A stretch of DNA of 64,000 nucleotides, taken from Neoceratodus forsteri (lineage: Eukaryota; Chordata; Ceratodontiformes; Ceratodontidae). Made by a program: the position numbers and the translations under genes. The notes beneath the pieces were generated by a model. The model was not told the origin of the DNA. It ran no database searches and saw only the letters and a program-made list of their open reading frames with translations. Positions 53,640 to 64,000 of the stretch are shown here, one piece after another; the first letter of the stretch is position 1, and the number at the start of each line of letters is the position of its first letter. The stretch lies in the NCBI GenBank assembly GCA_016271365.2, contig CM028130.1, positions 468,071,501 through 468,135,500 of the forward strand, in the 5' to 3' direction.

Positions 53640-54330
53640 ATGCACAAAAGTATTGATCTGTCATTTGTAAACACCACAAACTCTGGTATTTTCATAGAAA
53701 ATGTTAGAAATCATGCTGGACCTATGAAAAATGGAAAAATTGTAAAGTATTCCTAAAAACGGGAAAAATTCTGGAATCCATGGCTTCTATGACTAAGGTG
53801 CAGTCCTTTTTATAATTCTGTACTTAACCAATGGGAGGGTATTACTTTGTACTGAAAGACAAAAGAAGGTGATATGCCCATCATGATTGTTTTCCACTCC
53901 TAGTGGGTGTATTAATCCCTTGTATCTGTCCATTCAAGATATTTATCCAGTCCTGTTTTAAAACTGGAAAAGGTCTGGGAGTTGACTAGATCCTTCGGTA
54001 ACTTATTCCATGTGCTATGGACACCCTTATAGTAAAACCATATCTCCTTTTATTGGTATTAGCTTTGAGGATTGATAGCTGCTTGCCATGTGATCTAAGA
54101 CATAGAGTTCTGATATTGTATTCAAATCTGTACAGGGCTGATAACTCGGGATTTTGGAGGATTTTATATAGCTGCAGTAAATCCCCCCTCTTCCGTCTAT
54201 CCTTTGACCTAACTAGACTGTTTGTAGCCAGACTTTCAGTGTATGGCAGGTTTTTAAGTTGTGATATTAATGTGGTTGATCTGCAGCTAGTAAAGCAGTT
54301 CTTGATGACATCACAGTGAAGCTATGTAGC
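53640..54330 (-). pseudogene. LINE ORF2 C-terminus (CR1/L2-like), minus strand
   Basis: Minus-strand reading gives KRGDLLQLYKILQNPE near 54.18 kb, then LSALYRFEYNIRTLCLRSHG, KANTNKRRYGFTIRVSIA, and WNKLPKDLVNSQTFSSFKTG followed by LDKYLE near 53.95 kb. The pattern (RGD..Q.YK.L, then WN.LP..V, then FK..LDK.L) is typical of CR1/L2-group ORF2 C-termini. Only this end remains. The sequence beyond, to ~53640, is probably its 3' UTR. Confidence 0.8.
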
Positions 54331-54429
54331 ATTCTAACCAGAGCAGATACGTCTAAGGTTCAAAGCTGTGGGAGGGAACGGACTGCACACTTAATGTGAA
54401 TGTCCAAATATTTCATTTATTTATTTTCA

Positions 54430-54600
54430 TTTTACAACTTTTGGCCAAAAAAGGCCCACCAAGCAGATTCTTGTTTCCAGGTGCATCCTGGGAGCACAGG
54501 GAAGTTAAGTGACTTGCTCATTGTAACACGGTAAGCAACTGTTGGCTGTGGGGTTCAAACTCAAGTCTCCAAGGTTTTCAGCTCAGTGCTTTTCATTATA
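54430..54600 (-). mobile_element. MIR/CORE-like tRNA SINE, minus strand
   Basis: Plus-strand sequence contains gaagttaagtgacttgctca, ggggttcaaactcaagtctc and cagctcagtgctttt, the reverse complement of a MIR-like SINE (core, B box, tRNA head). The 3' tail side (tttatttattttcattttac, ttccaggtgcatcctgg) resembles the 3' end of the LINE at 12228. Confidence 0.65.
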
Positions 54601-55493
54601 GGAAACATTAACATTAAAAATTGAACATCCTCTAGGCCTGGATACTAAATTAACATGACAGGCCTGTATTTTAGGTTGTGCATTTCATTTTATTCCAAAA
54701 GGAAATAAAACCAAATTTGTATGATAGCTTTGTTACCTAAAAATCATATTTCTTATACATTGTCCAGATGACAAAAATAATTATATTCAAAGAATGTCGT
54801 TCAAGCAAATTAAATGATTTTCATTTGAAAAAGAAGATATATAGCAGAACCAACGGTACTGACAATTACACTGCTAGATGGATTGGTCTTTGAATGTATT
54901 GCTAATGTAAGGGGCTTTTCAGGGAGGGTCCCAGCCTTACATTACCAATGGGCTGCTGGAGATGTTGACAGTGACTCCTGGAGCCTTTCCTTACAACTAG
55001 TGAGGAGGGTTTATATCCACAGAGAAGAAATTGCTAGGTGACTTCACTCAGAGAAAATCTGCAGTGTACTAGCTGACAATCTAGTACAACCCCCTGGGAT
55101 ACTGGGCATGCCCCTCCTTCTCATCGTCGTTATGGTTCTCACATCACAGAACATAATGATCCCCTGTTAATGGTATATATAACAAGATGGCAATCAATTA
55201 TGTGACCTGGAGCTCCTGCCACTCTTGAGGACCGACCTTTTCTAAAATCTGTTGCAATAATTCTTCTATTTCTAAACCTAATCTATCCTTTACTATTTCT
55301 AGTCCATAAAGTTGCCCACCTGTGGGCACCCCCTTCTCCCTCACTTGACTATGCTAGAGCCTTTAATTTTCCTTTTCCCTGGTAGGTCCTCGTACAGGGA
55401 GGTTATTGTGGTGACCACCAAGTGTACATAAAACAGATTGTGTGAATCGTTGTTGGATTTAGTATGTAATAGCACTATGTCATAATATACCTT
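54601..55493. other. Non-coding stretch, nothing assigned
   Basis: No gene; no repeat ends identified. Confidence 0.4.
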
Positions 55494-57161
55494 GGCCTGG
55501 ATATTCAAAGGGTTTATATACATGCAACAGGGTTATGCATATCATAAGTCAAAATCGCCATTCTCGATATTCAGCAGGAGGCAGTTACGCCACCTGGTAC
55601 CAGGTTGTGCAAGAGAGCAATGCAAATGAATGCATGCTCAACAGGAGGAGGATCCATGCCAACCTGCAGACCCGATATTCAGTGAGTTGTGCAGAGCTGT
55701 GCATGCGCAACCCCCAACCTGCGCCCGCACAAGCTTGAGCCAAAAAAAAAAGGCTTAAGTTGAGGGCCACCCACAGGTGAGCTGCTGCATTGCAGGGTGC
55801 AACACAGCAGCTGCCACCCCTGGCTGGCCCCCAACTCGGTCCCTGTGCCCCCCCACCAGCCCGATCGCGGGCATAGTGTAACACGAACCCCTCCCCCGCC
55901 CACACATCTCCCACAGCCCGATCGCGGGCAGTCCAGGTACATGAACACCCCCCCCCACACACATCTCCCACAGCCCGATCGCGGGCGGTCAGGACATGAC
56001 ACCCCCACATCTCCCACAGCCCGATCGCGGGCGGTCGATACATGAACACCCCACATCTCACAGCCCGATCAGCGGGCATAACGTGTAGACCCCCAGTGCC
56101 CGATCGTGGGCAGAATTAACCCCCAGCCGAATATCTCCCTGGTGGTCCAGTGGACGTAAAGCCCGATCACGGGCAGAATGTCACATCCACAACCCCCAAA
56201 ATCTCCCTGGTGTCTAGTGTCCCCCACCCACGAAGCCCCTCCACCGCTCCCCGGCGCGGCGACAGCATCCACCCGCCTGCCGCCCGCCGCCCGCCGACTG
56301 ACTGTCGGTAGGGCTGCGCGCCCGATGGTGCAGAGCTACAGCCAATGGGCGTGCAGCCCATACCGTATGACAGTTCAGATTTGAATGAACATCATTCACA
56401 AATCTGGACTGTCATGTCTGATATGGAGCTGCGCCCGTTGGCTGGCTCTGCGCAATAGATGCCCGGATGATCAGTCAGCGAGCGGCAGGCGGCGCGGGCG
56501 GTAGGATACAACAGCCGCCGCTGCGGAAGCTTGGTGAAGAAAAGCCAAATGAAATGAGTGAAGACACTAGACACCAGGGAGATTTGAGAGACTGTGATGT
56601 GACGTCTGCGCGATGGCTTCCAGTCACTGAACCACCAGGCATGAAGGTTGCCGACCATTCTGCAGCTAATCGGCACTGAGGGCCAGAACGATGCGCCGCG
56701 ATCGGCAGTGAGTTGTTCATGTACCTGAACTGCCTGCGATCGAGCTTCGTTGTGGTCGTTCCCGATGGCTGCTGCCTGGCGGGGTGGCCAGGAGCAAGTC
56801 CTAAGGGATCGGCGCCTACATGCAAATGGCATGCAAATGGAGCCATAAATAGATGCAAATGGCCCCCGCGCCTTGCATAAATTATGGCCCCATTTGCATG
56901 TCACCTTTGAATATCGGGAAATTTGAGCATAGGCGCAATGGTACTAGCGCCACATAAGTTAATGCTCATCTCTGGCAACTTGCGGTGGCGCAAGTTCCAC
57001 TCGCCATCTTTACGTAAAGTGCTTGTGGCTGGGGATGATATTCAAAGGAGTTGCGCAATGCGCAACTCCTTTGAATATCACCCCGGCCACACCCCTGCGC
57101 AACTATTTTGAGCAGCGCAAGGGCTTGCGCCTCAGAATGGCGCAGTTTGAATATCCAGGCC
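55494..57161. mobile_element. 1.67-kb non-autonomous terminal-inverted-repeat element
   Basis: Ends are ggcctggatattcaaa (55494-55509) and its exact reverse complement (57146-57161); both ends are flanked by ctt. The left half has repeats of gcccgatcgcgggc at ~50-60-bp spacing (55860-56040, weaker to 56170). The right half is rich in gcgcaa words and contains a 43-bp near-perfect palindrome (57037-57079). Open frames in the GC-rich part on either strand have no domain. It shares ccctggtggtccagtggac with 19.3-20.0 kb. Confidence 0.7.
57037..57079. repeat. 43-bp near-perfect palindrome
   Basis: gatattcaaaggagttgcgca, a central a, then its exact reverse complement. It looks like two element ends meeting head to head, since each arm resembles the terminal ggatattcaaa. 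Confidence 0.9.
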
Positions 57162-57299
57162 CTTATGTTTATGAAACCTGTAATGCTGAAAATACCATGC
57201 CACTTGGTGTTTTGATAATAGTAAACAGTACTAGGTGACTATTATAGAAATTAAGCTAGCTGTGTTATTTAAAATGCATGTATATTGTTGTAAACGTAA

Positions 57300-57744
57300 G
57301 TAAGAAATGTCATGATTTGCATATATTCCATGATGCATTGCATTATGGAAGTATGTATGATGCTGTATTTCTTTGAAACTTGATTTGTTGCTGATGCCCT
57401 TTGAGGTAGACCTTGTTTCAGTGATTCTGCATTGAGATGTTTTTGTCTATAGCTTGTTTTTTTTTTCTTTTTGGGCTCCCACTACCCAAGCAAATGGGGC
57501 CTGCAAAGGGGTGGTGGCTACATCTCAACTAGTGAATTGGATCAGAGATCAGTGTCAGTAGGTGCTGGCTAAGTGCAGAGAAAGGACATTCATAGTCTGT
57601 AACTGCAAACTGATGTACTGAAGAAGGAATGTGTCATTGCAGAAGCTTATTTCCAGTATTTTGAATAAACATCACACAGAGATTGTGCACTGAACCTGAA
57701 GTTCGGTGTCTGGTTCATCTGTTATCCCACAATCCCTCCACAGA
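57300..57744 (+). mobile_element. LTR-like sequence
   Basis: Contains a polyadenylation-signal-like aataaa (57664) and ends ...ccctccacaga immediately before a primer-binding-site-like sequence. Start not defined. Part of it (57317-57420) is similar to the arms of the 41.4-kb hairpin. No second LTR was found, so this may be a 5' LTR whose element was lost downstream. Confidence 0.5.
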
Positions 57745-57746
57745 CT

Positions 57747-57763
57747 TGGTGTTAGAAGTGGGA
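57747..57763 (+). promoter_or_regulatory. Primer-binding-site-like sequence of an LTR retrotransposon
   Basis: tggtgttagaagtgggat begins with TGG, complementary to a tRNA 3' CCA, and lies just after the presumed LTR end. The tRNA was not identified. Confidence 0.5.
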
Positions 57764-58900
57764 TAACTTGCTGGAAGTGTCTGGACTGGCCGAAGAGGGA
57801 CATTTTCTGGTGGATATCGCCCAGATATCCCAGGTAGACTGATGCACCAGGAGTTGCCAGAGGAGAACCCGGAGAAGAAGGTCCATGGAGTTCTGACCAG
57901 AACCATGGCTGACAGACTGGGAGAGAAGCTGCTGCTTGGACTGGATCTGGGAGCTCGGAAGATGGCCTAGCCTGAAGATGACAAAGAGATGCAAAAGGAT
58001 GAGGAGCTACCATGGGGGGGGGGCGATGCAGACTGGAGGTGCAAGAGACAACATCCAGGAGGTGGAGACTCTGATGAGGATGGTCCACTGGATGAGTGGA
58101 TAATGGCTGGAGGCAGACCAACTACACAGAGGTAGGTGGAACACTGGTGCCAGGTGCTTGAGAGGTTCCTGCTGGACAGCTTGGACAAAGAGTCAGAGGA
58201 GGATTTTTCATGGGCTCAGTTTGAGAAGGATGCCCTGACTTAGCAGAATATTCCTTTTGTTGCCTGTGTTCCCAGGATGTTACCTGTTGGAGGTCGGAGA
58301 TGCAAGTATGGAATTTGAATGCGAGACCCCAGGTAAGACTGTGCCTAGTGGTATTGTGTTGGGATTGATGACTCCAAGCAAGCAAGAAGAAGCCTATGCA
58401 GCTGAAGGGACTTTTTCTTGTATTGATACAGCTAATTAACAGTATTGACTGGGGTATACTGCATTCTAAAAATACTAATATTGTCAAACTGTTATAGTAT
58501 GTTAAAGACTAAGGAGGTGGTATATGTGTTTTATTTTGTTAATGAAAAACCTACAGAGGAGGTGGGTGGAAAATGGACTGGAATCTGTGTTGGGGTAACA
58601 CATTGAGTGTCTGCCCTCAAGTGTCTATATATGTAACAAGTGAAATGAATCAAGAAGCATAGTGGGTTTACATAGAGGGGTTGAACCTAGGACTGGGCCC
58701 CTGCGTAAAACTGACGTGTCTGGTGGGGTTGGAGCAGGTAATTACTCACCCCAGAGAAAGTCTCTCTGTGGTACTGGACATTACAGACGTCCAGATTTTC
58801 AGTTAAGAAATATGACGGACTTTCCCTAAAAGGAGGTGGGAAGGTACCGTTTGCCTCTGTTGAGAAATGTATTAATGCCTCAGATACTGTTACATGTCCT
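57764..58900 (+). other. Possible leader/gag remnant of the LTR element; otherwise unassigned
   Basis: A fragment near 58150 reads LERFLLDSLDKESEEDF, which could come from a gag-like helical protein, but stops interrupt every frame. No protease, RT or integrase motif is visible. The part after 58440 may already belong to the 5' region of PLE 2. Confidence 0.3.
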
Positions 58901-58979
58901 GATAGTCTAGTGTGACCTTTTGACCTCCCATGAAACAGTAGGTCATGGTTTAATGACTGTTAGTGCTCAGATATCAAAA

Positions 58980-59922
58980 CTTACAAAAAACAGATTTAAG
59001 CTGACATCTGCTTTTTGTCCTAAGGTCTGCAACAATGCTCTCAATACATATGAAAAAGCAGCATGTCAACAAGTGAGAGAACTTTTAAATGATGATGTTG
59101 CCCCATCACTATAATTTGACAAAAAATGAACACAGTGCCCTTGAAGACCTGTCTAAAAACACATCTGTAGTAATAAAACCTGCAGACAAAGGGGGCAGCA
59201 TCCTCATTTTAAATAGAAATCACTACAGGGACATAGTGTTGCCCCTTCTGACAAATGAGAATGACTACCGCAAACTGAATTTTGATCCCATCATGACTTT
59301 CAGAAAAGTGCTCCATGCCTTGCTATAGCACTTATTAAGGGAGACTTCACAGAAGCGGAATATCAGTTTATCAGGCAGGAACATCCCATTACTTGTAGGT
59401 TTTACAATCTTCCTAAAATCCATAAGGATAGAATAAATCCCACAGGAAGACCCATTGTTTCCAGTTCCAATTCTTTGACACAAAATTTGTGTAAATTCAT
59501 TGACTTCTTCCTCCAATTTAGTGTTCTTAAACTGGATTCTTGCATTAGAGACATATCAGATTTACTAAAAAAGCTTGAGAACTTGACCTGGAACAGGGAC
59601 TTTACATGAGTTGGCATACACGTTGAATCATTATATACTTCTATTCAACACCAACAAGGATTATCTGCCATCAGTTATTTTTTAGATGAGTTATCGCTGA
59701 CTGAGACTGTACCAAGGGATTTCATTCTGCAAGCTTTGAAATTTTTGCTGACACATAATTATTTCAAATTTGAAGGCCAGCAATATTTATGAACTTGTGG
59801 TACTGCCATGGGTGCCGCCATGGCACCAAGCTATGCTAATTGTTTCCAAGGCCATTGAGAAAATACCATTCATTTTACTGAAACTATAAACCCCCTTTTT
59901 CATCACATAAAATATTGGTATA
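58980..59922 (+). pseudogene. PLE 2 reverse transcriptase, N-terminal part
   Basis: FCPKVCNNALNTYEKAACQQ, then after a frameshift near 59100 LTKNEHSALEDLSKNTSVVI with KPADKGGSILILNRNHY, the conserved PLE KPADKGG block. Next CRFYNLPKIHKD, GRPIVSSSNSLTQNLCKFID, and motif A as VGIHVESLYTSIQ, where His replaces the expected Asp. Then GTAMGAAMAPSYANCF (motif B), followed by IKYWY where motif C begins. Stops: one after FT before motif A and one before GTAMG. Relationship: RT of the telomerase-like PLE group, copying element RNA at a nicked target. Confidence 0.87.
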
Positions 59923-61527
59923 CAGTGGCGTGAAAAAGTATTTGCCCCCTTCCTGATTTTCTCTATTATTGCATATTTGTCACACTGGATGTTTTCAGGT
60001 CTTTAGACAAAATATAATATTAGATAAAGGGAACCTGAGTGAACAAATAACACTTTTTTTTTTTACTTATTTCATTTATTTAATGAAAAAAGTTAACCAA
60101 CACCAACTGGCACTGTGTGAAAAAGTAATTGCCCCTAGTTAAATCAACCCAATTAAAGGGATAATTGAGTCAGCTGATTGAACACAGCCAGGCTTGATTA
60201 CAGCCAGCCCTGCTCAATATAAACCTCACTTATTTTGGCCCTTACCATCAGAGTCACGTTGCCAGCACAAAAGATTCAACAAGCACATTATGCCATGATC
60301 AAAGAAAGTTCCTGAAAAGATCAGAAAAAAATTTGTTGCCCTCTATCAGTCTGGAAAGGGTTACAAAGCTATTTCTAAGGCTCTGGGACTCCATTGAACC
60401 ACAGTGAGAGCCATAATCTCCAAATGGAGAACACTTGGAACAGTAGTGAACCTTCCCAGGAGTGGGCGGCCTGCCAAAATTACTCCAAGGGCGCAGTGTA
60501 AAATCATACAAGAAGTCTCAAAGGATCCTAAAACAACATCCAAAGAACTGCAGGCTTCTCTTGCCTCAGCTAAGGTCAGTGTTCATGACTCCACAATCAG
60601 AAAGAGACTGGGCAAAAATGGGTTTCATGTGAGAGTAGCAAGGTGGAAACCACTGCTAACCAAGAAGAACATAAATGCTCGTCTCTCATTTGCCAAGAAG
60701 CACCTGGATGATCCACAAGCCTTTTGAGAAAATGTTCTATGGACAGATGAGTCCAAAGTGGAACTTTTGGACAACATGGATCCCATAATGTCTCGTAAAG
60801 CAAACACAGCATTCCACAGTAAGAACACCATACCAACAGTCAAACATGGTGGTGGTATTGTGATGGTGTGGGATGCTTGCTTGCCTAAGGACCTGGATGA
60901 CTTGCCATAATTAAAGGAACCATGAATTCTGCTCTGTACCAGAAAATTCTTAAGGAGAATGTCCAGTCATCCTTCCGTCAGCTGAAGCTGAAGCGTAGTT
61001 GGGTCATGCAACAAGACAATGATCCAAAACACAAAAGCAAGTCCACATCAGAATGGCTAAAAAGAAGTAAAATTAAAGTTTTGGAGTGGCTAGTCAAAGT
61101 CCAGACTTAAACCCAATAGAGATGCTGTGCAGGACCTGAAGCGAGCAGTTCATGCTCGAAAACCTACCAAATGTTACTGAATTAAAGCAGTTCTGCGAGG
61201 AAGAGTGGGTTAAAATTCCTCCACAGCGATGTGAAAGACTGATATTGAATTATAGGAAGTGTTTGGTTGCAGTCATTGCAGCTAAATGTGGCATAACCAG
61301 TTATTAAGTGTAAGGGGGCAATTACTTTTTCACACAGTGCCAGTTGGTGTTGGTTAACTTTTTTTCATTAAATAAGTGAAATAAAAAAAAAAACAAGTGT
61401 TATTTGTTCACTCAGGTTCCCTTTATCTAATATTACATTTTCTCTAAAGACCTGAAAACATCCAGTGTGACAAATATGCAATACTAGAGAAAATCAGGTA
61501 GGGGGCAAATACTTTTTCACGCCACTG
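59923..61527 (+). mobile_element. Tc1/mariner element inserted in PLE 2
   Basis: 1605 bp flanked by TA on both sides (59921-59922 and 61528-61529). Terminal inverted repeats begin cagtggcgtgaaaaagtatt and extend over 150 bp with only a few differences, followed by inner inverted blocks (gttaaccaacaccaactggc near 60093 and gccagttggtgttggttaac near 61340). This is the long inverted-repeat type with internal direct repeats (gaaaaagta words). It contains a broken transposase gene. Confidence 0.96.
60290..61310 (+). pseudogene. Tc1-like transposase
   Basis: N-terminal HTH region KKFVALYQSGKGYKAISKAL, then AIISKWRTLGTVVN and the GRPR-like RSGRPAKITPRA. Second HTH VSVHDSTIRKRLGKNGFH. The catalytic region has LSFAKKHLDDPQAF, a TGA where Trp is expected, then NVLWTDESKVELL (first Asp). 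Then [18 protein letters not shown] (second Asp) and [10 protein letters not shown] (third acidic residue), in shifted frames. At least four stops or frameshifts. In the family the enzyme excises and inserts at TA. The helix-turn-helix order and DDE spacing support the call. Confidence 0.92.
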
Positions 61528-61529
61528 TA

Positions 61530-62290
61530 GATTTATTGACAATGTAATGTGTATTTGGCAGGGTGACATCCAGGCAGTACTAAATTTTATTAAATGGCTA
61601 AGCGATAATAACTTAAATCTTAGGTTTACTTACAGTGCCAGCAGTAATACTTTAAATTTCTTGGATCTTACTTTGTTAGTTGGTGAAACAGATAGTGAAA
61701 GAATAGAAACCAAGTGCTACCATAAACCAACAGCTACTAATTCCCTTTTGTTTGCTACTAGTGCCCACCCAACAAGTTTGAGAAATTCTGTTCCTTACAG
61801 CCAACTACTTAGGCTTCGCAGAAATCACAGTACCAGTTCTGCCTTTGAACAACAGGCTACTGAACTGATAAACAGATTTAAAGAAAGGGGTCATGGTTCA
61901 AATTTATTGACAAAAGCTAAAGATAAGGTGAGCAAGATTCCTAGAGCCAGCCTATTGACTGACAAAAACTCTGATATCACAAAGATGCAAACTTGCACTT
62001 TTGTGACTGAATACAATCACAAAGTGAGTCAAATAGGTAACATTATTCACAGAAATTGGTCAAGTCTCCTTAGTGACTGTGAAGTAGGAATGGCCGTGGG
62101 TGGTAGACCACATGATGCTTTTAGCACAGCAAATAATTTAAAGGACAAATTAGTGCACAGTAGGCTTAAGAAACCCCACATCACCAGGAATACTTGGTTA
62201 CCCAGCAGACCTTCAGGTTTTTTTATAAATGATGTAGATGCAATGGTTGCAAATCACTGGGCACTAATGATAAAGTGCATTGTCCATTAA
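61530..62290 (+). pseudogene. PLE 2 reverse transcriptase, C-terminal part
   Basis: Starts RFIDNVMCIWQGDI, the second half of motif C (usual RYIDDV; Asn replaces one Asp). Continues FIKWLSDNNLNLRFTYSASS, TLNFLDLTLLVG, ETKCYHKPTATNSLLFATSA, HPTSLRNSVPYSQLLRLRRN and ELINRFKERGHGSNLL, the ordered PLE RT thumb-region blocks. It is open to 62290 except for a frame change near the poly-T at 62219. After that, another frame shows a CRCNGCKSLG cysteine motif before the endonuclease. Confidence 0.9.
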
Positions 62291-62399
62291 GGTTTTACAG
62301 TATAATAAATAAAAATAAATAAATAATAAATATGCTTTGAATGGGAGTTTTTTCAACATCCCAAGTTTCAGGGGATTTGTGTTAACATTAGGGAACTTA

Positions 62400-62719
62400 T
62401 CACATGTGATACTCCCTACATTGTGTATGCACTATGGTGCAATTGTGATCTTGTTTATGTAGAAAAGACATTGCGTCCTCTAAAGCAATGCATTCAGGAG
62501 CATGTGTGCTCCATTATCAATAATAGCATCACACCAGTGGGATCACATTTCTTGTTACAACATGATTCAAGACCAGATGATTTCAGATTCATGGGCCCAC
62601 CTCGAATGGGTGCCTTCACCCAAATTGGGGAGGGGGGTGATAGGAATAACCTGTTATTACAGAAGGAAAGTAAGTGGATTTACAGATTGAATTGTGTTAA
62701 ACCAGAAGTTCTAAAGTGA
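62400..62719 (+). pseudogene. PLE 2 GIY-YIG endonuclease, degenerate
   Basis: Reads YIVYALWCNCDLVYVEKTLR, corresponding to the VIY...YVGKT core, with Glu in place of Gly in YVGKT and Asp in place of the preceding Gly. Then LKQCIQEHVCSIINN and the end, LLQKESKWIYRLNCVKPEVL. The pattern IQEH and WIYRLN matches PLE endonuclease C-termini. The active-site changes suggest loss of function. It ends at a stop at 62717-62719. Confidence 0.8.
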
Positions 62720-62769
62720 TCTTTGGGACTTGACTTGAAACCATTTAAAAAAAATGAATTTCACTGATA

Positions 62770-64000
62770 GATCCCTTTCAACCTTGAACTTACATTTCTG
62801 ACCATGAACTACTGAACTTAGAATTGTTCAAGATCGACTGGTCATACATTGATTTAATTACCTATCCTGATAGTGCTGTGGATTATTTTTGTAAACAGCT
62901 ACTGTCTGTTCAGAATTCTCTGTTTTCTTTGCGAACTCTAAGGGTCAGAAGTTCTAATAATGGATGGTTTTCCAAGGATATTGAAAGATGAGTTGAACAG
63001 AGAAATCTTGTTTGGGCTTCATACAAACAATATCCTTGCACTTCTTTATTAAACGCTTATAGGCTCTTAAGAAATAAAGTTAATACAATGGTTAAAAACA
63101 CCAAAAAGGAATATTTTAAGTCTAGATTTGAGGACAGCTGATCTGATTTCAGGTGGTTTTGAGATACAGTTCACTCTCTTTAATAACTGCCTCTCTGAGA
63201 TTCAAGACTTAATGAGTGCTAACTGGTTGAAGTTGAACCCTGACAAAACTGAAGTGTTGGTTGTGGACCCGGGTCATCAGGTAGAGGGGTCATCATCTGG
63301 CCAACCATCTGGACTTTTTCTGGGTGGTGGTCAGTTGATGACCTCTTAACAGGTGCAGAATCTGGGCATTATACTTGATGGTGGGCTGACGCTTAAATCT
63401 CAGGTGTCCGCTGTCGCCAAGACCTCATTTTACTATCTGAGGAATATCACCCAGATAAAACACCTTGTTCTGCCTGATGATCTTCCAATGTTCGTCCATG
63501 CATTTGTGACCTCTTGCCTTGATTACTGCAATGCACTGTACCTAGGGCTACTGGGGATGGATATCTGCCACCTGCAGCTGGTACAGAATGCAGCAGCCAG
63601 GTTGTTGACTGGCTTATCTAGATCTTGTCATGTCACTCCTAAGTTCTGCGGACTGCACTGGCTGCCGGTGCAGTGGAGGACCACCTTCAAGGTCAGTTTC
63701 CTGACCTTTAAGGCCCTACACAGGCAGGTGCCACGGTATTTGCAAGATCTCCTTTGCCCCTACCGCCACCTCAGTCCACTCTGTTCTGCCAACGAGGGAT
63801 TTCTAGAGGTTCCCAGGGTCCATTTGAAGTCCTCAGTGACTAGATCTTTTGCTTTTGTTGCTCCAGCCCTGTGGAACTCTCTAGCTCGTCGTGTGAGAGA
63901 GTGCCTGATCACAGAGTCCTTTAAAGCTGCTTTGAAGATTTATTTATTTAGTTTAGCTTTTGCTGAAGATTGCTGGTTGTGCTGCTTTTTATTGCTTATT
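62770..64000 (+). mobile_element. L2-type LINE, plus strand, RT core deleted, runs off the right edge
   Basis: The ORF2 endonuclease end and RT start are followed directly by the ORF2 C-terminal part (see next entry). The join at about 63138-63150 skips most RT motifs. The window ends before the 3' tail. Confidence 0.8.
62800..64000 (+). pseudogene. L2-type ORF2 remnant with internal deletion
   Basis: Early part: SDHELLNLELFKIDWSYIDL, NNGWFSKDIER and RLLRNKVNTMVKNTKKEYFK, the endonuclease end and linker to RT. After 63150: SANWLKLNPDKTEVLVVDPG, then NLGIILDGGLTLKSQVSAVA, KTSFYYLRNITQIK, SCLDYCNALYLGLLG, LQLVQNAAARLLTGLSRSCH, LHWLPVQWRTTFKVSFLTFK and APALWNSLARRVRE. These are the characteristic C-terminal blocks of vertebrate L2-group LINEs. 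A stop at 63346-63348 is the only clear break in the C-terminal half. Motifs A to C of RT are absent. It reaches the window edge without its stop. Confidence 0.88.

Larger units (their letters stand above)
58900..62760 (+). mobile_element. Penelope-like element (PLE) 2, plus strand, split by Tc1
   Basis: RT blocks run from 58.98 to 59.92 kb and resume from 61.53 to 62.2 kb; a GIY-YIG-like domain follows at 62.4-62.72 kb. The Tc1 element at 59923-61527 sits in motif C. Removing it with one TA restores the reading frame there. Stops and frameshifts elsewhere show that the PLE was already decayed or has decayed since. The 5' limit is uncertain. Confidence 0.88.

Noticed and set aside
55585..56904. 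Long ORFs in the GC-rich terminal-inverted-repeat element
   Set aside because: Low-complexity GC-rich DNA with repeats gives open frames on both strands; no motif was found.
57600..57640. Second hammerhead-like sequence (ctgaagaagg)
   Set aside because: The core needs CUGANGA followed by a stem and GAAA; here the GAAA is absent at the right distance.

Overview
The window looks like gene-poor, repeat-dense DNA from a large vertebrate genome. The mix of DIRS-like tyrosine-recombinase retrotransposons, Penelope-like elements (PLEs), Crypton-type recombinases, CR1/L2-type LINEs, Tc1/mariner, hAT and tRNA-derived SINEs fits an amphibian best. A lungfish or another large-genome vertebrate is not excluded, and I cannot name the species. 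I found no intact host gene, rRNA, functional tRNA or CRISPR array. Almost every protein-like stretch is a broken transposon gene.

Layout: 1-2979 is an array of a ~67-bp satellite interrupted by a 516-bp tRNA-derived SINE multimer. 2980-6600 is a unique module (called a-b-c here) into which a CR1 LINE (minus strand) inserted; the LINE itself carries a ~1.3-kb insertion. 6840-10945 is a decayed DIRS-like element (minus) whose leader plus gag start is duplicated in tandem. 12.0-22.97 kb holds remnants of two different Crypton-type tyrosine-recombinase genes (14.56-15.85 and 21.66-22.97 kb), two small acidic ORFs, an L2-like LINE (minus) and several foldback elements. 24317-30130 is a nearly complete but mutated DIRS element (minus) with inverted terminal repeats and an internal complementary region. 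30.1-36 kb is AT-rich with palindromic elements and a 621-bp SINE with target-site duplication. 36.2-38.05 kb is a decayed hAT transposase and a short in-frame repeat. 39.9-40.8 kb is a Pro/Gln-rich coding-like stretch.

43.04-43.75 kb repeats the a-b-c module as a long foldback, and the same satellite restarts immediately after it. The satellite runs to ~53.6 kb and is broken by a PLE (minus), LINE pieces and small inverted-repeat elements. 53.7-57.2 kb holds LINE and MIR-like SINE remnants and a 1.67-kb terminal-inverted-repeat element. 57.3-58.5 kb is an LTR plus primer-binding-site remnant. 58.9-62.75 kb is a second PLE (plus), split inside its reverse-transcriptase motif C by a 1605-bp Tc1 element. 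The right edge is an L2-type LINE (plus).

How the parts relate: the window is best read as layers of insertions. Satellite and module a-b-c form the oldest framework. LINEs, PLE and SINEs interrupt the satellite; Tc1 interrupts a PLE; a composite element interrupts the CR1. The strongest leads are the inverted unique module beside both satellite arrays, the two Crypton recombinase lineages with exon-like structure, the classical DIRS circle-junction architecture at 24.3 kb, a hammerhead-like core in the PLE, and the long tRNA-SINE at 34.9 kb.
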